DNA of 22,714 nucleotides, from contig CAZAQS010000052.1 of assembly GCA_964486825.1 (NCBI GenBank), positions 1 through 22,714 of the forward strand, read 5' to 3'. This DNA is from CAZAQS01 sp964486825 (GTDB taxonomy: Bacteria; Chloroflexota; Anaerolineae; Anaerolineales; UBA4823). The stretch's first letter is position 1; each line of letters opens with the position of its first letter. This document shows, piece after piece, positions 16,416 to 22,714 of this stretch. The position numbers and the translations under genes are program-made. A model generated the notes under the pieces. That model saw only the letters and a list, made by a program, of their open reading frames with translations. It searched no databases and was not told the origin of the DNA.

Positions 16416-18068
16416 ATGAAACTTAAAGACTACGTTGACCCGTTAATAAAATGGTGGTGGCTCTTATTGATTACCACACTGGTAGCTGGGGTATCCAGCT
16501 ATTATGCTACCCGTCCACAGCCTCCAATTTACAGGGCAAGTGCAACAGTAATGGTAGGCCGTGGGATTTACGAGCCTAACCCAACCGGGACAGAGCTGGG
16601 CACAGCCGTAAGACTGGCAGAATCATATGCCTTGCTTGCTCAAGGTACAACAGTTCGGAATGGCACGATGGAAGCGTTGGGATTGGGCGATCTTCCGGAG
16701 TACACGGTTCTTACTTATCCAGATAACCAGCTCATTAATATATCGGTGATCGATATCAATCCGTTACGGGCCCAGGCGGTTGCAAATGAGTTAGCCCACC
16801 AGCTAATCCGAATCAGCCCAACCAATCCAGAAGGCCAGGACTTAGAACGCCAGGCTTTCATCAACTTGCAGTTGGACAACCTGCAGCTTGAGATTATGCG
16901 AGTGGAAAACGATATTCAGGAAAAGCAGGCAACCATTCAGGGGTTGACGAGCGCAGTCCAAATTGCTGATACGGAGGCTGCAATTTCTGCTCTTGAAAGT
17001 AAGAAGAACCTGCTGCAGACCAACTATGCCACTCTGATTTCAAATACTCAGAGCGGAGCTCTGAACACATTGACCCTGGTAGAGCCCGCTACGCTGCCAG
17101 TCATACCTATCGGGCCGAACAAGCCATTGATCATCTTTTTAGTATCTACGATCGGGTTTGTGTTAGCTGCTCTAACAGCCCACTTGCTCGAATACATGGA
17201 TCGTTCTATAAAGACCCCAGAAGATATCGAGCGAGTCCTCAACCTTCCTGTGATTGGCTATATAGGCGAAATGGATATCCGGCAGGATAGCTGGGCCTAT
17301 ATGGCTAAAAAACCACGCTCCCCGATTGCTGAGGCTTTCCGTTCGATGCGCACGAATATTGAGTTCGCTGGTGTGGATAGTCCGTTGAGAACCATCTTGG
17401 TCACCAGCGCGGATGCAGAAGATGGCAAGACAACGGTTGCCAGTAATTTAGCTATAGCAATGGGGCATGGAGATAATAAAGTGGTTTTGATGGATGCCGA
17501 TATGCGCAGAGGCGCGTTACATAATATCGTCGGCATAGCCCCTCAGCCCGGATTGAGCGACATCTTCCGTGACAGAGTGGATGTGTTAGAAGCGGTACGT
17601 TATGTCAAAGAATATCCCTTACGCATCATCACCTCTGGGCTGCCTCCCGCTAACCCCTCAGATTTACTTGCTTCAAAGAAGATGGAGCATATCTTGAATA
17701 GTTTGGAAGAGATCGCCGACACGGTCATCATCGACGGCCCGCCTGCAATCGTGAGTGATGCTGCTGTCCTGGCTTCAAAAGTAGATGGTGTTCTGCTTGT
17801 CATCAGGCCCGGTCAAACCCGAGAAGAAGTCGCCCGGGCTGTTCTTGAGCAGATGAAAAGGGTAGGAGCTAATGTGATCGGAGTAGCCTTAAACCGTATC
17901 CCCCGCCGGGGAGCTGAGTATTATGGAGGTTACCAATACCTTTCGCCGGCTTATACCGGACCTTATTACAGTGATAGCAGCAATGGTCACCCTGTACAGG
18001 AGGAAGTGGAACCTATGCCTGTACTCGATCCAACCGTAGATGATACACAACCGGTGAGAAGGGACTGA
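16416..18068 (+). CDS. fused Wzz-type chain-length regulator / BY-type tyrosine kinase
   Basis: Polysaccharide co-polymerase of 550 aa. Residues 1-245 are a Wzz domain with membrane segments at about 14-31 and 229-248 flanking an outer domain with a coiled coil (about 145-205). The cytoplasmic kinase has Walker A SADAEDGKTT (331-340, K338), Walker A' VVLMDADMRR (356-365) and Walker B VIIDGPP (437-443). The C-terminus has a cluster of seven tyrosines (502, 503, 506, 508, 513, 517, 518), the usual site of trans-autophosphorylation, then an acidic/proline tail. It should control chain length and export of the polymer built upstream through cycles of phosphorylation. No cognate low-molecular-weight phosphatase or outer-membrane Wza is in the window; a monoderm host would not need Wza. 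It has its own leader region and a weak ribosome site. Confidence 0.92.
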   Translation: MKLKDYVDPLIKWWWLLLITTLVAGVSSYYATRPQPPIYRASATVMVGRGIYEPNPTGTELGTAVRLAESYALLAQGTTVRNGTMEALGLGDLPEYTVLTYPDNQLINISVIDINPLRAQAVANELAHQLIRISPTNPEGQDLERQAFINLQLDNLQLEIMRVENDIQEKQATIQGLTSAVQIADTEAAISALESKKNLLQTNYATLISNTQSGALNTLTLVEPATLPVIPIGPNKPLIIFLVSTIGFVLAALTAHLLEYMDRSIKTPEDIERVLNLPVIGYIGEMDIRQDSWAYMAKKPRSPIAEAFRSMRTNIEFAGVDSPLRTILVTSADAEDGKTTVASNLAIAMGHGDNKVVLMDADMRRGALHNIVGIAPQPGLSDIFRDRVDVLEAVRYVKEYPLRIITSGLPPANPSDLLASKKMEHILNSLEEIADTVIIDGPPAIVSDAAVLASKVDGVLLVIRPGQTREEVARAVLEQMKRVGANVIGVALNRIPRRGAEYYGGYQYLSPAYTGPYYSDSSNGHPVQEEVEPMPVLDPTVDDTQPVRRD

Positions 18069-18081
18069 AAAAGAATCCTGC

Positions 18082-18912
18082 ATGATATACTTGCAGGAAA
18101 TGGCTGAAGGCGTATCATTCCCAGGAAATCCCTCCTTTCAAGGAAAGATTGCTCTAGTGACCGGCTCGGGGCGGGGAATTGGCCGGGCAGTTGCTCTGTA
18201 CCTGGCTCAAAAAGGGGCTGACGTAATCATCAATTTCTTCCGTAACCGAGAAACAGCTGAAAAGACTGCCGATCAAATCGTATCCCTTGGCCGTAAAACG
18301 CTGATCGTCAAGGCAAATTTGGGTGATTTGAAGGGCATCGACCTGCTTTTTGACAAGATACGGGAGGCTTTCGGGGGTCTGGATATATTCATCAGCAACG
18401 CTGCTTCCGGTTATAATCGCCCGGCGCTGGAGCAGAAACCGAAAGGTTGGGAGTGGACGATGAATATAAATGCCCGCGCTCTACTTTTTGCAGCCCAAAG
18501 AGCAGTCCCATTGATGATCCCGCGAGGGGGAGGCGCTATTGTAAGCATCAGCAGCCCAGGCTCCCACAGGGTTTTGCCAGACTATATCGTGGTTGGTGCA
18601 AGTAAGGCAGCCTTAGAAGCCCTGACTCGCTACCTGGCTGTGGAGTTGTCCGCTCATAATATCGTTGTCAACGCGGTTTCACCGGGAGTGGTCGAGACAG
18701 AAGCTCTAAAGCATTTTGATGCGCTTGAAGAAAAAGGGGTAATCGAGAAGATTGCTGCCAGGACTCCAGCCGGCCGCCTCGTAAAACCTGAGGATGTGGC
18801 AGAATTGGTAGGCTTCTTATGCTCGCCGGCTGCTACGATGATACGGGGTCAGGTCATATCAATCGACGGGGGTTTCAACTTGCCCATGGCGAGCGTAGCA
18901 GCTCCGGAATGA
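18082..18912 (+). CDS. fabL: enoyl-[acyl-carrier-protein] reductase III, FabL-type SDR
   Basis: Classical SDR fold of 276 aa that should reduce trans-2-enoyl-ACP with NADPH in fatty-acid elongation. The cofactor loop is TGSGRGIG (27-34), then NAASG (106-110), WEWTMNINARALLF (123-136), VSISSPGS (154-161) and the active site Y168-I-V-V-G-A-S-K175. The Y-X6-K spacing marks enoyl reductases, where ordinary SDRs have Y-X3-K. The surrounding SKAALEALTRYLAVEL and ALKHF blocks closely follow my memory of Bacillus FabL. It lies 13 nt after the kinase gene and probably shares its transcript. The N-terminal about 20 residues before the fold are longer than usual; ATG 18100 is an alternative start. A specialised role in making a lipid for the surface glycan is possible but unproven. 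Confidence 0.85.
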   Translation: MIYLQEMAEGVSFPGNPSFQGKIALVTGSGRGIGRAVALYLAQKGADVIINFFRNRETAEKTADQIVSLGRKTLIVKANLGDLKGIDLLFDKIREAFGGLDIFISNAASGYNRPALEQKPKGWEWTMNINARALLFAAQRAVPLMIPRGGGAIVSISSPGSHRVLPDYIVVGASKAALEALTRYLAVELSAHNIVVNAVSPGVVETEALKHFDALEEKGVIEKIAARTPAGRLVKPEDVAELVGFLCSPAATMIRGQVISIDGGFNLPMASVAAPE

Positions 18913-18921
18913 TCGTCAAGC

Positions 18922-19554
18922 TTATACTCCTACCAGGATGGCTCTGGCTGGGGCGCCATCAGATCCATCCAATTTGAGCGGCAGGCAATATAGCGTATAT
19001 CTACCTTGAGATACGCCTGACAGATCCAATCCCTCAACTACCACTACCCCTGCTTGTAGAAGGATTTCGTGAGTAGGCCCGGGATTATTGAAGGGCGCAA
19101 CCGAGAGGTAATCCACTCCAACCAGTTTCACCCCGCGTTTAACCAGGTATTCGGCTGCATCTTCACAGATTCCAACAAAATTTTCCTGGAATTCAACCTC
19201 ATTGCGTGCCCAGTAATCGGAATTTCGAGTTTTGAATAGGAGCCGTCGGGTACGTGGCGGTAAGTCCGAGCGCTCGATAACCTCCGCCGTGATCCAATCC
19301 ACATCTGGCAGTTCTAAAACGTATGCCCTGCCTGTTAGCGTCCTTAGGGGCATCCTTTCCACGCTTTTCCCGTCAGCCAGGAAGTGGTAAGGAGCGTCCA
19401 CATGCGTGCCGGTATGCACACTCATTTCGATCTTTGATACGTTAGCGCTGGAACCCTGCTCAATTTTTTCGAAACGTTCTAAGACAACGCTGGGATCACC
19501 TGGCCAGGTAGGCATCTTAGATGAAATGGTCAGGGATATATCGTATGTATGCAT
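18922..19554 (-). CDS. cyclase-family metal-dependent hydrolase (KynB-like amidase, PF04199)
   Basis: 210 aa with the family signature H47-T-G-T-H51-V-D53-A-P-Y-H57 and the later H162 and E174, which together match the zinc-ligand set known for arylformamidase KynB. Members cleave N-acyl or formamide bonds or lactones. Here no tryptophan-catabolism gene is present. The gene is instead last in an operon with a GNAT acyltransferase and an N-acylamino-acid racemase, so deacylation of an N-acylamino acid is a reasonable guess (inference). AAGGAGG lies six bases before the ATG, the best ribosome site on this strand. A 91-nt gap with a small dyad separates it from the racemase gene. It is convergent with fabL, with nine bases between stops. 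Confidence 0.85.
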   Translation of the reverse strand: MHTYDISLTISSKMPTWPGDPSVVLERFEKIEQGSSANVSKIEMSVHTGTHVDAPYHFLADGKSVERMPLRTLTGRAYVLELPDVDWITAEVIERSDLPPRTRRLLFKTRNSDYWARNEVEFQENFVGICEDAAEYLVKRGVKLVGVDYLSVAPFNNPGPTHEILLQAGVVVVEGLDLSGVSQGRYTLYCLPLKLDGSDGAPARAILVGV

Positions 19555-19570
19555 ACCGTTCCTCCTTAGC

Positions 19571-19586
19571 TATACTGAGGAGTATA
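19571..19586 (-). repeat. perfect 6-bp dyad upstream of the cyclase-family gene
   Basis: On the - strand TATACT-CCTC-AGTATA forms a hairpin with a CCTC loop, ending about nine bases before the AAGGAGG ribosome site of the gene starting at 19554. The CTCCT in the 5' arm and loop is complementary to the AGGAG of that site, so an alternative pairing could hide it. Equally it could be a protein-binding dyad. Confidence 0.4.
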
Positions 19587-19645
19587 TATCAGGGTATTCG
19601 AAAACGCAACTTAGTTGGGGCTAATAGAATTGTACAGTCAGGAGA

Positions 19646-20752
19646 TCAAACCAGTTCCAGCCAGGCGAGAGTGTACTGTTCCAGAGCCTTACGCGCGAGG
19701 CTAACTCCCAAACCTGGCAGGTTGGGCACTTGGAGTGTACTGCCGGGGTTGAGTTGGAAGATCTCCTCGGTGATATCCTGGTTGTAGTAGCGGGCTGTGG
19801 CTGAAATATCTCCTGGTAGGGTAAAGCCTGCTAAAGATGCCAGAGCCAGGTTTGCCGCCCTACCCACGCCTGTTTCGAGCATCCCTCCGCACCACACCGG
19901 TACGTTATTGGCAAGGCAAAGATTGTGGATGGATACCGCCTGGGATAGTCCACCTACCCGGCCCACTTTGATATTGATGACGCGGCAGGCCTCCATTTCG
20001 AGAGCCTGCCTTGCATGCCTTTCGGAAAGTATGCTTTCATCCAGGCAGATTGGGGTATTAAAGCGGGATTGCAAGTAGTGATGGTCCCACAGGTCATCTT
20101 CTGACAATGGCTGTTCAATCAAGAGTAGTCCTAACTCGTCCAGAGGTTGAAGGGACCGGGCTGTATCCAAAGTGTAAGCTGAGTTGGCGTCTACTTGAAG
20201 GCGCAACTCAGGAAAGGCTCGCCGAACAGCCTGGCTATCTTCTAGATCTCGGTTTGGTTTGATCTTGATTTTGACTCTGCCGTACCCATCCGTAAGGTAT
20301 TTCTCGACTACTTTTACCAATTGGCCTGGTGATTCTTGTAAGCCTATGGATACCCCTACCTCAACCTTTTCCCGCGTACCACCCAGCATCTTGCTCAATG
20401 AAATATCCTCTGCTTTCCCTTGGATATCCCATAAAGCCATCTCCAGGCCTGCTTTTGCCATATTATGTCCTTTGACGGTTGAAGCAATCCTTTGATATTC
20501 GGCTATGCTCATTTTTCCGGAGGTAAGGATCATTGGCGCTAGAAAGTCACGCAGGATATGCCAGGCCGTCCCGGTGGTTTCGTATCCATAGCCTGGGTCC
20601 CGGTCTGCCGCGCATTCCCCATAACCGACCAGTCCATCTGCAAAAGCCTCAATCAAAATGCATTCTCTGGATTCGATCCTTCCAAAGGAGGTTTCAAAAG
20701 GAGTCACCAGCGGCATGCGGACGTGGTAAAGTTTTATTCGGGAAATGTTCAT
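19646..20752 (-). CDS. menC: N-acylamino-acid racemase / o-succinylbenzoate synthase (NSAR/OSBS, enolase superfamily)
   Basis: 368 aa. The N-terminal capping domain is followed by a barrel with the full catalytic set: K161-I-K163, D188 (QVDAN), E213 (LIEQP), D238 (CLDES) and K262 (NIKVGRVGG). These fall within one residue of the well-studied Amycolatopsis NSAR/OSBS positions. Shared blocks include TPICLDESI, PVWCGGM-ETG and GFTLPGDISA. Such enzymes either make o-succinylbenzoate for menaquinone or racemise N-succinyl/N-acyl amino acids; many do both. No other men gene is here, and the adjacent GNAT gene, joined by an ATGA overlap, favours the racemase role. The symbol reflects the family and is not proof of a menaquinone function. 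GGAG lies about 10 nt before the ATG. Confidence 0.88.
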   Translation of the reverse strand: MNISRIKLYHVRMPLVTPFETSFGRIESRECILIEAFADGLVGYGECAADRDPGYGYETTGTAWHILRDFLAPMILTSGKMSIAEYQRIASTVKGHNMAKAGLEMALWDIQGKAEDISLSKMLGGTREKVEVGVSIGLQESPGQLVKVVEKYLTDGYGRVKIKIKPNRDLEDSQAVRRAFPELRLQVDANSAYTLDTARSLQPLDELGLLLIEQPLSEDDLWDHHYLQSRFNTPICLDESILSERHARQALEMEACRVINIKVGRVGGLSQAVSIHNLCLANNVPVWCGGMLETGVGRAANLALASLAGFTLPGDISATARYYNQDITEEIFQLNPGSTLQVPNLPGLGVSLARKALEQYTLAWLELV

Positions 20753-21699
20753 AGCGTGCTTTCTCCGTGGCTGAGGACATAATAGCTCCTGGCAGGCGGC
20801 AAGGGAGCGTGAATGAAATCCGTGACCAGGTAGCCACGGCCAAACAATTCTTCAAAGATGTCACGGATGCTCATCCTCCACTCTAGAGCCAGGGCGAGAT
20901 CTCCCAAACGGATGGAACTGATATCTGCTGGGATTTCCACCAGTAATAAGGGAACTTGGGATCCAGACGCGCTGGCAGCAGGTGGCAAATTGGCGATCGT
21001 TGGATGAGGCCATCCATTGGCGCCGTCCTGGCTTGGGTTAACGATTTCCGCTCCGGCAGATATGAAATGTGCTAAATCTAAGCGAGTGCGGGCTTTTTTG
21101 CTCAGTCTTCGGTTTACGCGCCTGCTGTTCACCCACCAATCGACCTGGAAGCGGTCCGATGGTAGTCCTGCATTGAGACCATCTCTCATCTCGCCGTAGA
21201 CCTCTCTTAGATAGGTGCTGCAAACTGCACCTAAGCGAGTGATATTTAAGTGGGCGTTTCTGCTGAGCAGGGGATCAAAAGTCCAGGTGATCAGATCCAA
21301 ACCCTGGTACCTGACCATCTGCCATTGTGCTCTTTTAAGGAGGAAACCTAATCCCTGGTTGCGGTATGCCGGGTGTACCGCAAGCTGCTGGGAGCAATGT
21401 TTGGGCCGCGGACCATCAGGGGTGAAGTATAATCCGGGAAACCCGTAGACAAAACCGATCAGGGATTCCTGATCACTCGAACTCTGCCTTTCGGAATCCG
21501 CATCCGTAGGATGGTTACCTCCCGAATAAGCTCCGATCACAACGCCTCCATTATGAGCAACTGTGATCAGGACGTGGAGTGGAACGATGTCCGTCTCACT
21601 TCCGGGCCATACCAACCGTTGCAGCTCTTCAGCCTCCTGCATCTCTTCTGGCTTCTCTAATATTCGAATATTCCAATCAGGACTTTGCTTTTTCATCAT
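20749..21699 (-). CDS. GNAT-family N-acyltransferase (COG3375-like)
   Basis: 316 aa. The acyl-CoA-binding core is QQLAVHPAYRNQGLGFLLKRAQW (about 104-126), with the R/Q-x-x-G-x-G loop RNQGLG at 113-118, then LITWTFDPLLSRNAHLNITRLGA, typical of the COG3375 group often found beside NSAR/OSBS genes. In Geobacillus a GNAT of this kind succinylates D-amino acids ahead of the racemase. The same job is likely here, though the acyl group is unknown. A polar insert (about 61-80, rich in S, D, Q and E) interrupts the first half and looks like a flexible loop. About 110 residues beyond the core form an additional C-terminal domain. ATG 21699 or 21696; the ribosome site is weak. It starts four bases after the upstream gene's stop and overlaps the racemase ATG. 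Confidence 0.85.
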   Translation of the reverse strand: MMKKQSPDWNIRILEKPEEMQEAEELQRLVWPGSETDIVPLHVLITVAHNGGVVIGAYSGGNHPTDADSERQSSSDQESLIGFVYGFPGLYFTPDGPRPKHCSQQLAVHPAYRNQGLGFLLKRAQWQMVRYQGLDLITWTFDPLLSRNAHLNITRLGAVCSTYLREVYGEMRDGLNAGLPSDRFQVDWWVNSRRVNRRLSKKARTRLDLAHFISAGAEIVNPSQDGANGWPHPTIANLPPAASASGSQVPLLLVEIPADISSIRLGDLALALEWRMSIRDIFEELFGRGYLVTDFIHAPLPPARSYYVLSHGESTL

Positions 21700-21702
21700 G
21701 AT

Positions 21703-22638
21703 TTACTTCGGGCGACGAAATAGACCTTTCAACATAGCTCGTCTCCAATTCTCATTGCGCAGATACGCCAATCGTTGTGAGAACCTGGCTGGCATCAGGT
21801 TGAAGGAGTGCGGAAGTGTATCTAATGAGCAGGTATGGTTGGCAGCCAGATAATCCAGCCAGTAAACAGAGATAGGGAGGCCTGGGAGAGCGTGATCCAA
21901 GAGCACTGTGATACCGCGTAAGTACGGCGGGCGCACCGATATCGTGCGCCTCTTTATTCCCAGCACCTGGTTAACCTGTTCGATAATTTGTTGAATGGTC
22001 AGGTATTCAGGACCACCAATCTCATAAGTGTGGTTGCGAGTCCTCGAGTCATCTATTGACCATACCAATGCAGTCACGAGATCTTCGACCCATAAGGGTT
22101 GCAGCAAGGAACTGGTGTTCCCGGGGATCATGAAAAACGGGGTAGTTGATAGGAGGCGCGCCAGCCCGGTTGTAAACCCGTCGTTCGGACCATAGACAAT
22201 TGCGGACCGAAAAATTGAATACTCCAGGCCGCTTTTGCGCAAAAACTCTTCCGCTATGGCTTTTGCTTTCAATACAGGATAGGCCGAAGCGCGGTCAGCG
22301 CCCAGATGGCTCACGTAAAAAATCCGCTTAACCCCGGCGTCCTGTGCAGCCCGTGCCACTGCTTGCGTTCCTAAAATATCTATCTCCATCAGGCTTGAGC
22401 GTGGCCCAGCCCATTCTCCGCTAGCCAGGTGATAAACGATATCTACCCCGACCATCGCCCCGCGCAGGCCACGTTCGTCAGTCAGGCTGCTCACAGCCAC
22501 CTCTACCGGTACACCGATCGGCAAACTTGGAGAGCTTTTTGATGGCCGGATGAGTGTCCTCACCTCATGACCTGCTTCCACCAGGTGGCGGAGAAGGACC
22601 TGGCCGATAAAACCTGTCCCTCCAGTGACCAGGATCAT
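21703..22638 (-). CDS. NAD(P)-binding epimerase-like SDR (NmrA/atypical SDR a5-like)
   Basis: Extended or atypical SDR of 311 aa. The cofactor motif is T5-G-G-T-G-F-I-G12 at the very N-terminus, D66-I-V-Y-H-L-A follows, and a Y120-P-V-L-K124 pair fits the catalytic Y-X3-K. YSIFRSAIVYGPND (about 135-148) is the usual substrate-side block, and LQPLWVEDLVTAL (about 181-193) matches relatives annotated as NAD-dependent epimerase/dehydratase or complex I NDUFA9-like proteins. The C-terminal 60 residues are less conserved. The substrate is unknown. As first gene of a four-gene operon it may act on a related metabolite or simply be co-transcribed. AAGGG lies before the ATG, and an extended -10 promoter is about 45 nt upstream. 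Confidence 0.85.
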   Translation of the reverse strand: MILVTGGTGFIGQVLLRHLVEAGHEVRTLIRPSKSSPSLPIGVPVEVAVSSLTDERGLRGAMVGVDIVYHLASGEWAGPRSSLMEIDILGTQAVARAAQDAGVKRIFYVSHLGADRASAYPVLKAKAIAEEFLRKSGLEYSIFRSAIVYGPNDGFTTGLARLLSTTPFFMIPGNTSSLLQPLWVEDLVTALVWSIDDSRTRNHTYEIGGPEYLTIQQIIEQVNQVLGIKRRTISVRPPYLRGITVLLDHALPGLPISVYWLDYLAANHTCSLDTLPHSFNLMPARFSQRLAYLRNENWRRAMLKGLFRRPK

Positions 22639-22681
22639 CTATTAACCCTTGGTAGGCTTATGCTTTTATCCACAGTTCAGG

Positions 22682-22690
22682 ATTATAGCA
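22682..22690 (-). promoter_or_regulatory. extended -10 promoter TGCTATAAT of the - strand operon
   Basis: On the - strand TGC precedes a perfect TATAAT about 44 nt before the ATG at 22638. The -35 position at 17-nt spacing reads AAGGCA, only half matching TTGACA, as is common for extended -10 promoters. Transcription would begin near 22675, giving a leader of about 37 nt and covering the four genes down to 18922. Confidence 0.6.
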
Positions 22691-22707
22691 TGCCCTGCAT
22701 GTCCTGC
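22690..22707 (-). repeat. two tandem 9-bp repeats in the promoter spacer
   Basis: On the - strand GCAGGACAT is followed directly by GCAGGGCAT (one difference), immediately upstream of and touching the extended -10 element. They fill the -35/-10 spacer, one DNA turn being close to the repeat period. This is the position of a regulator site, but no named operator is recognised. Confidence 0.4.
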
Positions 22708-22714
22708 CTTTGTA

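Noticed and set aside
18930..18960. CCAG/CTGG inverted repeat as a terminator between the convergent genes
   Set aside because: It is short, lies inside the coding end of the cyclase-family gene, and has no T run on either strand.

Overview
The window looks like chromosomal DNA from a free-living bacterium with roughly 50% G+C. My best guess is a member of the Chloroflexota (Anaerolineae). This rests on the style of the gene set: many GT4, GT2 and GT-C glycosyltransferases, a fused Wzz/BY-kinase, a FabL-type SDR, and an NSAR-type enolase-superfamily racemase next to a GNAT acyltransferase. It is inference, since there is no rRNA or other marker gene. No tRNA, rRNA, CRISPR array, transposase or phage gene is visible.

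Region 1 (about 59-16170, + strand) is a compact cell-surface polysaccharide locus read as one operon. Many junctions are ATGA/GTGA overlaps. In order it encodes: a GT4 glycosyltransferase, a GT2, a GT4, a Wzy/O-antigen-ligase-like membrane protein (TTG start behind a strong ribosome site), a GT-C membrane glycosyltransferase, a GT2, a GT4, a GT4 broken by one in-frame TAA at its interdomain linker, two more large GT-C-like membrane proteins, a membrane-anchored Asp-box (BNR) beta-propeller exported protein, and another GT4. No flippase or initiating sugar-phosphate transferase is present, so the locus probably extends upstream of base 1.

Region 2 (16171-16415) is the only sizeable non-coding gap. 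It has two extended -10-like boxes, several consecutive inverted repeats and a possible 14-codon leader ORF. It precedes a fused chain-length regulator/BY-type tyrosine kinase with a C-terminal tyrosine cluster, followed 13 nt later by a FabL-type enoyl-ACP reductase (Y-X6-K active site). The + strand genes end 9 nt from a convergent operon.

Region 3 (18922-22714, - strand) is a four-gene operon driven by a good extended -10 promoter (TGCTATAAT) at the right edge: an NAD(P)-binding epimerase-like SDR, a GNAT acyltransferase, an N-acylamino-acid racemase/o-succinylbenzoate synthase, and a KynB-like metal-dependent amidase ('cyclase family'). The last three together suggest an acylate-racemise-deacylate route for amino acids in which the usual M20 deacylase is replaced by a cyclase-family hydrolase. 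That is the most interesting hypothesis here. The broken glycosyltransferase and the structured leader come next.
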